Below, one piece after another: positions 34,024-45,316 of a DNA stretch of 64,000 nucleotides (position 1 is its first letter; each line of letters begins with the position of its first letter). Source of the stretch: Thinopyrum elongatum (taxonomy: Eukaryota > Streptophyta > Magnoliopsida > Poales > Poaceae); assembly GCA_011799875.1 (NCBI GenBank), contig CM022303.1:217774255-217838254 (forward strand). The letters run 5' to 3'. The position numbers were made by a program, and so were the translations under genes. Under the pieces are notes generated by a model. It made no database searches, had not been told where the DNA came from, and saw only the letters and a list, made by a program, of their open reading frames with translations.

Positions 34024-35425
34024 ATGTCTATTTGAGTTCCATGATCTTATGCGTGCCAAAGGAGATGTTGGAGTCATTAGTAGCATCATCTCACAAATTA
34101 TTAGAATTCATAAACATGCACATTGTCATGGTCATAAATCTAATGAATCACTCTCTCTAGGTGATGATCATTTACATGATATTGTTGAGCATGGATATTA
34201 TGATGAGGATGAAGATAGTGACTTTGACCTTGATGAGTCGATGAGACACTTTGGTCTTATGGCAAACCTTCGTGGTTACATGGCCGGAGGAAAGGAATGG
34301 ATTCTCGATAGTGGATGTATTGATCATATGACCGGAGACAAGGACATGTTCCGTGAGCTTGCTAAGAACGATGGTCCACGCAAGTATGTCACTTTTGGAG
34401 ATAACTCCAAGGGTAAGGTACTTGACCTTGGTAAGGTGGCCATTTCCAGTGATAGCTCTATCCAAAATGTTATGCTCGTTGAATCCCTTGGTTACAATCT
34501 ACTTTTCGTGTCTAGACTAGCTGACTTCGGTTTCAACGTTCTATTTACTGAGGTAGATTGCCAAGTGTTTCGTAGAGATAATCATAATATGGTCTTTACC
34601 GGTATTCGTAGAGGTGACCTATACAGTGTTGATTTCACTATGAAAGCTCAACCTCGTACTTGCTTGGTTGCTAAATCTTCTAAAGGTTGGTTATGGCACA
34701 GATGGTTAGGTCATGTGGGCATGCAAAATCTTGATAAGCTTATTAAAAGTGATCATATCCTTGGTGTTAAAGATGTCATATTTGACAAGGATAGACTTTG
34801 CAGTGCTTGTCAAGCAGGAAAACGGGTTGGAGGAAGTCATCCCATGAAGAACATCATGACCACAAGAAGACCGCTTGAGCTACTTCATATGGATCTTTTT
34901 GGTCCCAACGCCTACAAGAGTCTCGGTGGTAATTCGTTTGGATTGGTCATTGTTGACAATTTTTCAAGATTTACGTGGGCGTTCTTTCTTGATGATAAAT
35001 CGCATGTCCAAAAGATCTTCAAGAACTTCGCTAGGAAGGCCCAAAACCAATTTGAAGTGAAGATCAAGAAAGTTCGAAGCGACAATGGAACGGAGTTCAA
35101 GAACACCAATGTGGATACCTTTCTTGACGAAGAAGGGCTCTCATATGAGTTCTCGGCTACATACACGCCTCAACAAAATGGTGTTGTTGAGAGGAAGAAC
35201 TGGACACTTATCGAGATGGCAAGAACGATGCTTTATGAATACAAGACGCCAAGACACTTTTTGGCGGAAGCGGTTGAGACAGCTTGTCATGCTATGAATC
35301 GACTATATCTTCACAAGCTTCTCGGCAAGACGGTAAACAAGCTTCTCACCGGTAACAAACCCCAAGTTGGATACTTTCGAGTATTTGGCTCAAAGTGTTA
35401 CATTCTTGATAAGCATCGCTGCTAG
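34004..35425 (+). CDS. pol: E6 copy A Gag tail, protease and integrase
   Basis: The first about 90 residues are the Gag tail (ECLFEFHDLMRAKGD, then an acidic stretch), leading straight into the protease box WILDSGCIDHMTGD near residue 100. No CCHC zinc knuckle lies between. Integrase has an HHCC segment (WLWHRWLGH to LCSACQAGK, residues about 231-270) and the catalytic acids in HMDLFGPNAY (about 296), RSDNGTEF (about 359) and NGVVERKN (about 395). It ends at TAG 35423-35425; copy B has a sense codon there and reads on. Confidence 0.88.
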   Translation: MILSFGECLFEFHDLMRAKGDVGVISSIISQIIRIHKHAHCHGHKSNESLSLGDDHLHDIVEHGYYDEDEDSDFDLDESMRHFGLMANLRGYMAGGKEWILDSGCIDHMTGDKDMFRELAKNDGPRKYVTFGDNSKGKVLDLGKVAISSDSSIQNVMLVESLGYNLLFVSRLADFGFNVLFTEVDCQVFRRDNHNMVFTGIRRGDLYSVDFTMKAQPRTCLVAKSSKGWLWHRWLGHVGMQNLDKLIKSDHILGVKDVIFDKDRLCSACQAGKRVGGSHPMKNIMTTRRPLELLHMDLFGPNAYKSLGGNSFGLVIVDNFSRFTWAFFLDDKSHVQKIFKNFARKAQNQFEVKIKKVRSDNGTEFKNTNVDTFLDEEGLSYEFSATYTPQQNGVVERKNWTLIEMARTMLYEYKTPRHFLAEAVETACHAMNRLYLHKLLGKTVNKLLTGNKPQVGYFRVFGSKCYILDKHRC

Positions 35426-36529
35426 AAATTTGCTCCTAAGTCTCATGAAGGTTTCCTACTCGGTTATGACTCAAACTCTCACACTTATCGTGTCTACAAC
35501 AATTTCACCCGAAAGGTTGAAGAGACGATAGATGTGAAGTTTGATGAATCTAACGGCTCGCAAGTAGAGCAATTGCCACTTGATTTAGGAGACAAAGATC
35601 CTTCGGAAGCAATCCAAGATTTGTCCATTGGCAAGATTCACCCAACGGAGGTGAAGGAGAGTACCTCTTCCGTTCAAATGGAAGCCTCAACTTCACATCA
35701 AGGTGAACGAGAAGTTGATTTGGAGGCATCCACAAGTGGAACACATCAAGACAGAGAAAATGAGGAAGTACAACAAGTCGAACCACCTCAACCTCCCTCT
35801 CCACCTCCACAAGAGAATGACAACGCCAACAACAATGAAGAAGGAGGAGAAGAAGAGGAAGAAGAAGAAGACAATGAAGAGGATGTCCCACCTCAACCCA
35901 AACAAGACCTCTCACGAGCTAGAGCAAGAGTTACAAGAGATCATCCCGTCGAACAAATCTTCGATGACATTCAAACCGGGAGAATCACTCGCTCTAAAAC
36001 TCGTTTGGCTAACTTTTGTGAACACTACTCATTCATTTCTAGTGTTGAACATTTGAAGGTTCAAGAAGCTCTTGAAGATCCGGATTGGGTGAATGCTATG
36101 CACTTAGACCTACACAACTTCGAGAGGAATCAAGTGTGGACATTGGTTGAAAAGCCCGACGGCAATCAAAATATCATTGGAACCAAATGGGTGTTTTGGA
36201 ATAATCAAGATGAAGATGGACAAGTTGTACGCAACATGGCCCGTCTTGTCGCTCAAGGCTACACTCAAGTCGAAGGTATGGACTATGGTGAGACATATGC
36301 CCCCGTTGCTAGACTTGAGTCCATACACATCTTACTTGCTTATGCCAATCACCATGATATCACTCTATATCAAATGGACATTAAAAGTGCTTTTCTTAAT
36401 GGAGAAATTGAGGAGGAGGTGTATGTTAAACAACCTCCCGGATTTGTAAATCCCAAGAAACCTAATCATGTCTACAAACTTCACGAAGCTCTTTATGGTC
36501 TTAAACAAGCTCCTAGAGCATGGTATTAA
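35426..36529 (+). CDS. pol: E6 copy A integrase tail and first half of reverse transcriptase
   Basis: Same frame as the preceding segment. [14 protein letters not shown] and [10 protein letters not shown] close the integrase. A low-complexity linker rich in Pro, Glu and Asn follows (about 35700-35900). RT then begins with [44 protein letters not shown] and [20 protein letters not shown] to [15 protein letters not shown] at 36527-36529 interrupts it, where copy B has a lysine codon. Confidence 0.88.
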   Translation, partial: KFAPKSHEGFLLGYDSNSHTYRVYNNFTRKVEETIDVKFDESNGSQVEQLPLDLGDKDPSEAIQDLSIGKIHPTEVKESTSSVQMEASTSHQGEREVDLEASTSGTHQDRENEEVQQVEPPQPPSPPPQENDNANNNEEGGEEEEEEEDNEEDVPPQPKQDLSRARARVTRDHPVEQIFDDIQTGRITRSKTRLANFCEHYSFISSVEHLKVQEALEDPDWVNAMHLDLHNFERNQVWTLVEKPDGNQNIIGTKWVFWNNQDEDGQVVRNMARLVAQGYTQVEGMDYGETYAPVARLESIHILLAYANHHDITLYQMDIKSAFLNGEIEEEVYVKQPPGFVNPKKPNHVYKLHEALYGLKQAPRAWY

Positions 36530-37585
36530 TGCTTGACCAAGTTTCTTATTGAAAAAGGCTTTGAAATTGGGAAGATTGATTCTACACTTTTTACTAAAAG
36601 GGTTAATGGTGAATTATTTGTGTGCCAAATTTATGTGGATGATATCATATTTGGTTCTACTAACCCCCATTTTAGTGAAAAGTTTGGAAGGCTAATGTCG
36701 GAGAAGTTTGAGATGTCTATGATGAGTGAATTCAAAATTTTCCTTTGTTTGCAAATCAAGCAAATTAAGGAAGGTACCTTTGTCTCTCAAACAAAGTATA
36801 CCAAGGATCTTTTCAAGAATTTCAATATGCAAGAAAGCAAAGGCATGAAAACACCCATGCCTACTAGCGGACATCTTGCCTTGACCAAGGATGGCAAACT
36901 GGTTGACCAAAAGGTTTACCGCTCCATGATTGGTTCATTATTATATCTATGTGCCTCCCGTCCCAATATTATGCTAAGTGTGTGCATGTGTGGACGATAT
37001 CAAACAGCCCCTAAAGAGTGTCATCTTAAGGCCGTGAAAAGGATAGTGAGATACTTAATTCATACCCCAAACTTTGACATTTGGTATCCTAAGAGGTCAT
37101 CTTTTGATCTTGTTGGCTACTCCGATTCGGACTATGCCGGTGACAAGGTTGATAGAAAGTCCACTTCGGGTACTTGTCAATTTCTTGGAAGATCCCTTGT
37201 GTCTTGGTCCTCCAAGAAACGAAACTCGGTATCCTTATCTACTACCGAAGCGGAATACATTGCCGCCGGATCATGCTGTGCTCAATTACTTTGGATGACC
37301 CAAACCTTTAAGGATTATGGGATACATGTGAAACATGTTCCATTGCTTTGTGATAATGAAAGTGCTATTAATATTGCTCACAATCTCGTGCAACATTCTC
37401 GAACTAAGCACATTGAAGTTCATCATCATTTCATTCGAGATCATGTTGCTAAAGGAGACATCAATCTTAAGCATGTTTGTACCGATAAGCAATTGGCGGA
37501 TATATTAACCAAACCGCTTGATGAGAAAGTATTTTGCTATTTGAGAGGTGAATTGAATATCATCGATGCCTCAAACTTGCAGTAG
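36530..37585 (+). CDS. pol: E6 copy A second half of reverse transcriptase and RNase H
   Basis: Continues in frame from the TAA. The catalytic box is VCQIYVDDIIFGS near 36635. RNase H motifs are VGYSDSDYAGD (about 37125), STTEAEYIAAG (about 37240), [13 protein letters not shown] and RTKHIEVHHHFIRDHV, then DILTKPLDEKVF. The frame ends normally at 37583-37585, so the RT/RNase H part is intact apart from the stop at 36527. Confidence 0.9.
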   Translation, partial: CLTKFLIEKGFEIGKIDSTLFTKRVNGELFVCQIYVDDIIFGSTNPHFSEKFGRLMSEKFEMSMMSEFKIFLCLQIKQIKEGTFVSQTKYTKDLFKNFNMQESKGMKTPMPTSGHLALTKDGKLVDQKVYRSMIGSLLYLCASRPNIMLSVCMCGRYQTAPKECHLKAVKRIVRYLIHTPNFDIWYPKRSSFDLVGYSDSDYAGDKVDRKSTSGTCQFLGRSLVSWSSKKRNSVSLSTTEAEYIAAGSCCAQLLWMTQTFKDYGIHVKHVPLLCDNESAINIAHNLVQHSRTKHIEVHHHFIRDHVAKGDINLKHVCTDKQLADILTKPLDEKVFCYLRGELNIIDASNLQ

Positions 37586-39568
37586 AAACTCCATTTGGAT
37601 ACATGCAAGGCATGAGCCTTTTTATGACTAATCCTTGATATTTCTCTTATGATGATGATCATATGTCTTGGATCTATACTAGCACCCTTGCATGTTATCT
37701 AACCCTTGTAGGTACTTGGGTGAACCCAAATCTATGAGATTGCAAGTCACTCACACTTTGAGCAATCTCTACATCACCAAGTTCCTATGATGTGGTTGTT
37801 GAATACAAGGAAGCATGAACTCACTCAACATATCCTTTGACCATCTTTTGATGATTGTTAATTTGGATACACAAGTGCTTTTCCTTGCAAGACTAACCAA
37901 TGTAGGGAGATGAACTCAAACTACTAGTGGTGCTCCCAACTCTTGATGGACAACAACAACATTGAGCATCCAAAACAAGTTCGACTACATGATCAAGATC
38001 AACACCACAACCCAAGGTATGTCATTCAATCTTAGAAAAGCTTTGCTCCAAGTAATGAGAAAAAGCAACTCAACAAGGTGTGAATACATCAAAATGCTTA
38101 AACGAAAAATGGTAACCCCATTTTGAGCTTAATCGATGAGTATGACCTACGATCAAGTGCTATCACTTGAATCCTCAGTCAATATACTCTAACATAGGTG
38201 ACTTTGTCGCCGACCCTTTCTAGATGAAGTTCTCTAATGTTCTTTTGCTAAGATGATTTCTTTTTCATTCGTATGTTTTTCTTGTCTTTTTATCTCCCTC
38301 TAAAACAAAAAAAAACTTCATATAGATCCTCTTATCTTTCTGCTCTTTAACAGTGTTTAATTCATTGCAAATCTTTATGTTAATTCCTTGCATATCCTTG
38401 TGAGATGTCATTTTCCAAGTGAGCTGAGTTGACAAAATCTTTACTCTGTGTTGAACTCAGTCCCTCCGATCTAATCCCATCGGCTCGACCGAAATACAAG
38501 GTCTCCTTGTAAATAAATCATCGGTACAACCGACATGGACTGACTCGCTCTCACCGATGGGGACCTAATGTGACTCTGTCATCTCGACGTCATCGATGGA
38601 AAACGAATTGGCGTCACCGATTTCAACTCCAAGAAAATGTTTTGCCATTTCTTACTGCCTATTTTCTTCAGCTCCACTCAATGATTCTTTCCTCTGTCAG
38701 CATCATAAGCTACTCTCCAGGATCACACCTACTAGACTCATACTCCAGAAGTACCGTTCTTGGAAATTGATGTCAAAGGGGGAGAGAGAGCACATCAAAG
38801 CTTATCATATGAGCACACCTAAGCTCTTCTATAGATGCTTGTTAACAAAGAGGAGAGAAGTCACATGTCTTTAAGAGGGGAAAGACATGTCAATATGTTT
38901 GATCTTAGCTATTGCTAAAATTCTTGTTGCTCTGATTTTGGTTGATATTACCCTATCTTGCTCTTATTTTATTTCACCCTATCTTCTCCCATTATCCAAT
39001 ATTAGATTCAGGGGGAGAAAGAGTCCATGTCTAAGGGGAGAAAAACCTTTGGAATTCATTGCACATCTTTAAATCTTTGGGGACATGTCTATGTCTAAAT
39101 GCAGTACTCAGTACTCACCCATTACATGTCATCCCAATCTTGGTATTCTTGTGGTTCCTTAACATGCTTTATTAGGAGTGTTCTTGTGTTATCTAACCCT
39201 GTTTTCTCAAGTCCACTCTTTCCAAATTCAACTCAAGACCACAAGGTAAGTATATGCATCACACTCATGTGCATGATGATCTCTTGCTGGTGTACATATT
39301 GTTTGCAAGAGGGATTCATAAACATGGCAGTACATTTCTAAATCATATCATTTGCTCTGATGCATATAGCCAAGATACATGTAACTCTCAGCTTGCTCTG
39401 TCATGATTATGCATTCACATGTTAGTATATTCTATCTTCACATGATTGCATACATGTAGGGGGAGCTTATGCATGTTACATGTCTCTCCAAAGCTTTACC
39501 CGTTACTCTTCATATCATTTACCTAAAGATTTGATGTATGTTGTCATCAATTACCAAAAAGGGGGGAT
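37586..39568 (+). other. E6 copy A 3' region with several polypurine tracts, no ORF
   Basis: About 2 kb without an envelope-like frame. Purine tracts: AAAGGGGGAGAGAGAG (38775-38790), AAGAGGGGAAAGA (38873-38885), GGGGGAGAAAGAG (39011-39023), AAGGGGAGAAAAA (39033-39045), AGGGGGAG (about 39458) and the final AAAAAGGGGGGAT (39556-39568). Multiple such tracts before the 3' LTR are a known Sirevirus trait. Confidence 0.8.
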
Positions 39569-39768
39569 TGAAAGCACAAGTGCTCCCTGGGTGATTTTGG
39601 TAATCAATGTCAACATATATCTTGTTGGACTAATGCTTTTATCTAGTGTATTTCAGACAAGCTCAACAATGGCATGGAAAGGACAAGAGGATGTGGAACC
39701 CCTTCAAGGTGTCAAGAACATGCATTGGTTAAAGCTCAAGACTCTTCATTTCTATTTTAGTGATCCGA
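39569..39768 (+). repeat. E6 middle LTR, first piece
   Basis: First 200 bp of the LTR shared by both internal copies, directly after the polypurine tract of copy A. The last five bases TCCGA (39764-39768) are the probable, mutated E7 target duplication. Confidence 0.9.
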
Positions 39769-40675
39769 TGTCATGGGAAACCACGGCCACCTATGGGGCC
39801 ATCAGCCCCTTTTGGTTCGGCAGGGGGATGGACACATTGCACAAAGAGCGGAGACGCGTCGCGTAGCACGGCAGAGATCACACGGGCAATCTTTACCTAG
39901 GTTTGGGCCGCCGTGAGGCGTAAAACCCTACTCCTGCTTTGGTGGATTGATGGTGGATAATGGTGGTGAAACGTAGCACACTCGCCCGGCAAGGTTGCTC
40001 TGGGGGCGAGAGTGGCCATGCGCATATGGATGTGCGAGGATCCAACCCTTTCTACGGTCGCCATGGGCCTTCTTTTATAGATTAAGGGGTCACCACAGTG
40101 GCAAATCATTCTTTGTGTACTGATTAGATAGCTAACAGTGCTATCATATCTAACTCTGCAGGCTGACAGAGCGCATTAAATGCGCCGCTCAATGTCACAT
40201 CACAGCTTGCCCGGCAGGCCTTGCCAGGCTATTTTGCCAGCTTCGTGCCTGCTTGCTTGACACGTCTAAGGACGGGTGTCATATGGTGGTGTTTGCTATA
40301 GGAAGTGGCTGCCATGTGGCAGAAAGCAGCCACTTAGTCACCTTGGAGCTTGGCACCGCTTCGATTACTGACTTGCGTTGGTTGTGAGGTGGAGCGGTGG
40401 AGTGGCTTGCCTCCGCCAGCCCCGGCAGGCCTGCCGGGACGATCTGGGAGCTTGCTTCCGGGGCAAAACCCAACCCTGCCAGGCTCGCCTGCCCGGCAAG
40501 GTAGGTCCTTCCCTTAGCGATGCCTCATTCCTCTGGCTCGCCTTGGCCTTCTTGACTCGCACTTGGATCCTTCAAGGGAATTGATCCTCCTTGTTTGGTT
40601 TGATCTTGGTCTTGCAATCTTGTATCTGGCCTGTGCACAGTCCGTGCAATGGACCCAGGGTCTGTTGCACCAACA
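39769..40675 (-). repeat. E7 3' LTR
   Basis: 907 bp; minus strand begins TGTTGGTGCAACAGAC (TGTCGG in the partner LTR). TATA box TATAAAA at 40073-40079 on the minus strand. Confidence 0.92.
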
Positions 40676-40692
40676 GGAGCCCCCGGGCCTGG
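40676..40692 (-). other. E7 polypurine tract region
   Basis: Minus strand CCAGGCCCGGGGGCTCC directly before the 3' LTR, very like the tract of E3. Confidence 0.55.
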
Positions 40693-41087
40693 CACGGGGC
40701 ACGCCGTTGGGCGCTGTCGGGGTAGGCCCTAACCAGTGCATAGGCAGAAATGTAAGGGCGGCTCCGCCCCTTGAGATCTTCTTTGCTTCTTCATTAACTT
40801 GAGCTCAGGTCAGTTTCCGGTTTTCCCGCGTGTCGCGCAGTGCCAATTGTAGTGGGACCATTCTTGTAATGGCCCGTGAATGACTTTAACGCACGGGTGG
40901 GTAACTGCCAATTCACCCTTCCCACCGCGCCCTTATCCTTAGCCACATATGCTGCATGCATTGAGTGGGGTAGGTAATGGAGGCGCGTGGTGTGGGAGAG
41001 CATCAAAGCAGGGGCCCGATCTTCTTGGATTGGTGGAGGAGGACGGCGGGTACTCGCCGGGGAATCAGCCCCCGCCCCCAGCTCGCC

Positions 41088-41094
41088 TATAAAA
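41088..41094 (+). promoter_or_regulatory. TATA box of an antisense unit in E7
   Basis: TATAAAA in the context CGCCTATAAAAGGAGGAGC on the plus strand, opposite to E7. It is placed like the antisense promoters of E3 and E4, between pol and the 3' LTR. Confidence 0.5.
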
Positions 41095-41748
41095 GGAGGA
41101 GCGGGGGAGGAGCAGAGGCATTCATCAACATTCCACTCCTCCTCCGCCCTCGGTTTCTTCTGAGTATGCTAAAAGGAAGAGCCTGGGGCGAGCCCCCGGG
41201 CCCTAGCTTGGTGTTTCGTGTGAGCCCCATGGGGGCGCTCGGGCGGCACGGCGGTAGCACCGGAGGTGGCAACTCTGGTGCGCTCGTTCGTGGCTTCAAC
41301 TCTAGTGAGAGGCGACGCAAATGACACCATGCCGAGGCCCAAAATGGGCAGAAGGTGTGGTAGTCATTTGCGGCCTATCTCCCCTTTTCCTGTGGCATTG
41401 GAGGGAGGTTGCAAAAATGGTTCGCCATTGGTGAGGGCGGGCCCTATCTCCCCGTACTCTGCCCGTCTGGCGCATGGGAGAGCCTCTAGTCCTTGTGCAT
41501 GCTTCCTTAACGGGCGGGGTCTCCGTGTCATCGGGCCATAAGGGACGCCCATGCTCTCTGTGGGGGTATCCTGGGACGCACGGCACTCGCATCGAAGGTG
41601 GCGGCAACCCACGACGTGTTAAGAACGGGGGCGACCGTTCCGACGAGCCGTGTTTGCCGGTGACTCCGTCTAAGTTCCCAGCAGTGCCACCGCCAGCGCC
41701 TGCCCTTCGGTTTCTTCCTCTTAACCCGTCGGCGGCGTTCTCCTGATC

Positions 41749-41811
41749 ATGGGGAAGTGCCGAATCCAGGACCGTCTTCCGCCTTCTCCGTCCCTTCCTG
41801 CGATTTCCTGA
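41749..41811 (+). pseudogene. Remnant of an antisense gene start in E7
   Basis: First ATG after a GC-rich 650-bp leader, giving only 20 residues (MGKCRIQDRLPPSP...) before TGA. Its MGK start recalls the MGR start of the E3 antisense gene, but the match is too short to prove homology. No coiled-coil or Transposase_28-like sequence follows, so the body of the gene appears to be lost. Confidence 0.35.
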
Positions 41812-42622
41812 AGGAGATGGACAGGGGCAAAGGCATCACGGGGCAGTTATCTTTTTTCAGTCTTAAATCTGTAGGCACTTGCCAAATTTTAGTTCAAATA
41901 ATGTAATCTCTTGTATCCATGTTTATGTTTCGTGAGACTTGTACTTGTTGATCAGCATATTAATGAAAAACGTAAGCTTGCCGGGCACTTGTGCATGTAT
42001 GATATCCATGCAGAGGTGAAACACCTCCATACTTTCACGTAAACAAGTAGGCCCCGATAAGCTACCTTGCCGGCACCCCATAGGACTACTGCCGTGAGGC
42101 TGAGCCTGCCGGGCGCAGATCCTATTGGGAGAGACCAGCCCCCCGCCAACCCCTTTTAGCCAAAGGCCACTACGACCATCCTGACCGAAGCAGCGTTCGT
42201 GCCAGTAGATGGGAGCACCTTTGTTTCCGAGGCAGCGAGGTTTTTGTATGCACAAGTTCTACTCACGGAACATGTAAGGATAAGAGATGGAACTTATCTG
42301 TTTTTGCTTGCCGGAGATCACAGTGTTGGCTTGTCTTCGCATCCTCTTCCTAGGACTAGGTCCATGGCAGGAGCGTGCAGTTTATGCAAATGAAGATGAT
42401 GCCAGATGCAATCTATCTACATGATCATGCAACCTATCTACATGAATCATGCAATGCTTATGAAATGCTTATGCATGCATGCAACTTGTCGGGGGCCCCC
42501 AGCGCTTCATTTATTTCTCTGTTGCTCAGGGTCTTCGCCTGGCTTTGTACAAGAGGTTACATGCAGCTGAGGCAAGGCCTGTACAAAAGGGTGGCTGTCG
42601 GGCAGGGCCCGACAGCTGCGCC
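41812..42622 (-). other. E7 spacer between integrase and antisense remnant
   Basis: No coding frame of note on either strand. It contains an AT-rich stretch around 41855-41970 and short ATG-rich repeats (CTACATGA, ATGCTTATG) around 42415-42480. Confidence 0.5.
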
Positions 42623-44464
42623 TTATGGGTAGAACTTGCAGAGATGCTCAGTATTCCATGAGTTTTGCAATTGAATGCCATCTCCGGTCTCCAGACGGAC
42701 TGCGCCAGGTCTGGTGACTCGTACTACCCGGTAAGGGCCTTCCCACTTCGACGATAGCTTGTTTGTACCCTTGGCGGACTGAACGCGCCTAAGGACAAGG
42801 TCACCTTCCTCAAAACACCGGGCATGAACCCTGCGGCTATGATAGCGATGCAGGGCTTGCTGATAGCGTGCAGCACGCGTAGCAGCCCGGAGACGGTTCT
42901 CCTCGAGAAGCACGGCGTGGTCACGCATGTGCTGTTCCTGTGCTACTTCATCGTAGGCAAGCACTCGAGGTGACCCGTAAATGAGTTCCGTGGGGATAAC
43001 TACTTCTGCCCCATAGACTAGGGAGAAGGGAGTCTGCCCGGTAGCGCGGTTTGGTGTCGTTCTAAGGGACCAAAGAACCACCGGCAGCTCATTGATCCAT
43101 TGCCTGCCATGCTTTCGCAGCTTATCAAACATTCTTGTCTTGAGTCCTTGCAGCACTTCAGCATTCACCCTCTCAGCTTGTCCATTGCTTCTGGGATGTG
43201 CGACAGATGCAAATGAGATCTTGCTTCCGAGGGCATGAACATATTGCATGAAGGCGCGGCTCGTGAACTGGGTGCCGTTATCGGTGATGATCCGGGTAGG
43301 AACCCCAAAGCGGCACACCAATCCTTTCAAGAACTTGATAGCTGACTAAGCAGTCACCTTTCTCACGGCATCTACTTCCGGCCACTTTGTAAACTTGTCG
43401 ATGGCAACGAACAAGAATTCAAAGCCCCCGGCAGCTCGGGGGAAGGGGCCGAGGATATCGAGCCCCCAGACCAAAAATGGCCATGACATAGGGATTGTCT
43501 GGAGTGCTTGGGCAGGCAGATGGATATTTTTGGAATGGAACTGACAGGCTTCACACTTGGTGACGAGCTCAACCGCATCTTGGAGGGCTGTGGGCCAATA
43601 GAATCCTTGCCGGAATGCTTTCCCAACCAAAGCCCTTGATCCAATATGGGAGCCGCACATGCCTTTGTGTATCTCTGCCAGCAGTTCCTTTCCTCCTTTC
43701 CGGCAAATGCACTTCAATTTCACACCATTGGGCCTTCTTCTGTATAGTTTGTCATCGACAAACTGATACATACTGGCCCTTCGGGCTACTCTTTCAGCTT
43801 CTTCTTGCTCTTCGGGAAGTTCTCCGGTTTGGAGGAAATGGACTATGTGCCTTGGCCAAGTTGGAGCCTGAGGCTCAGCAACGAGGACTAGAGGCACCTC
43901 CTCATTCGTGGGGGCACATCCCTTGACTGCGGGGACCAATGGCCCGGCAGGAGGGTGCAGCCCGGCAAGCGAAGGGGAGTTGTTTCCGGCAGGGTCCCTG
44001 CCAGGAGCCCCGAAAGGCTCTACCGGGAGAGGCTTACCGGAGTCCAATTTCCTCCTCTTTCGGGCCATTGTGGTCGGGGATACGGAGGGCTGAGTGAGAT
44101 GGATAACAAAAGTCCCTGGTTCCACAGGAAGCTTCTGCGCAGCGCACTTCGACAGGTGATCAGCAATGTTGTTTTCCGCACGGGGTACATGTTCTGTTTG
44201 CAACCCGTCAAAGCGCTCCTCCAATCTTCCCACTTCCTCGGCGTATGCCTCCATCAATGGGCTTTGGTAATCCTTGCTGACTTGTCTCACCACCAGTTGT
44301 GAATCTCCTCGAATGATCAGCTTCTTGATTCCCAATTCTGTGGCAATTCTGAGCCCAGCAAGAAGCCCTTCATATTCTGTTGTATTGTTGGTTGCCTCCT
44401 CCTGGGGAAAGTGCATCTGGACAACATACCTCAGGTGCCCTCCAGTGGGAGCCACGAGAAGCAC
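42623..44464 (-). CDS. pol: E7 second RNase H and integrase, one internal TAG
   Basis: The frame 44464-43346 begins in the archaeal-type RNase H domain (NNTTEYEGLLAGLR, GDSQLVVRQVS, ADHLSKCA). The HHCC segment of integrase follows (HKGMCGSHIG to CEACQFHSKN). The catalytic core has FVAIDKFTKWPEVD, TDNGTQFTSR and NGQAERVNAEVL. TAG at 43346-43348 interrupts it before SAIKFLKGLV; the same frame continues to a natural end at 42623. A C-terminal KWEGPYRVVR block (about 42740) matches the GPY/F motif. No chromodomain follows, as in Tat elements. Confidence 0.88.
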
Positions 44465-45270
44465 GCCAGCCCCTGCACCTCATAGGGAGAAGGCACCATC
44501 AAAATACATGATCCATTCTTGGGCGCTTCCTTGCCGGGGATAACTATTTCCTGTACTTCTTCATCAGGGGTTGGCGTCCATTCTGCAATAAACTCTGCCA
44601 ATGCCCTGCTCTGGATTGTTGATGTGCTTTCAAACTTCAGGCCAAAGCTAGATAACTCCAATGCCCACTCCACTATCCTGTCGGTGGGCTCTGGGTTTCG
44701 AAGTATCCTTTGCAATGGGAAGCGGGTGACAACCATGATCTCATGGGCTTGGAAGTAGTGGCGCAGTTTCCTTGAGGCCATGACAAGGCCAAAGATCAAC
44801 TTTTGCACGCCAGAATACCTGGATCTAGCCCCGTGCAACAGGGAGCTGACGAAGTATACTAGGCACTGCACCACTTTCTTCCTTGTCGTGTCCTTGGGGT
44901 TGCTTCCGCTGCCGTGCTCTTCTTTGTCCTGATCCGTATCTGGCCTTGCCGGGCCGCTCTCTTCCTCTTCCCCTGGTGGGATACTTGCTGAGGTGGCTGT
45001 TTCTTCTACTTCTCGCTATGCTACTAGGGCCGCACTAACCACTTGATTAGTTGCTGCCAGATATAGCAGTAACGGCTCTCGTGGTTTGGGTGCAACCAAA
45101 GTAGGCACAGAAGACAAGTAGGCCTTCAAATCCTGCAGCGCAGCATCTGCTTCCGGGGTCCACTTCATGGGTCTTGCCTTCTTCAAAATCTTGAAGAACG
45201 GCAAGGCGCGCTCGGCAGAGTTGGAGATGAAACTGCTAAGCGCGGCAATGCATCCTGTCAAACGCCTCAC
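44431..45270 (-). pseudogene. pol: E7 RNase H region, frameshifted
   Basis: Two open pieces in a different frame from RT and integrase: 45270-45016 (MRRLTGCIAALSSFIS, LLLYLAATNQVVSAALV) and 44874-44431 (YFVSSLLHGARSRYSG, MASRKLRHYFQAH, ALAEFIAEWTP). A stop and spacer lie between them. The return to the integrase frame happens near 44525, where the other frame carries EWIMYFDGAF followed by TGA. At least two indels are needed to explain this region. Confidence 0.82.
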
Positions 45271-45316
45271 ATCCTTAACTGTCTTGGGTGCCTGTATCTG
45301 CTCAATAGCCTTGATC

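Noticed and set aside
37586..39568. Envelope-like ORF, known in some Sireviruses
   Set aside because: Frames in this part are short and broken in both copies A and B, with no signal peptide or membrane pattern supported by the two.
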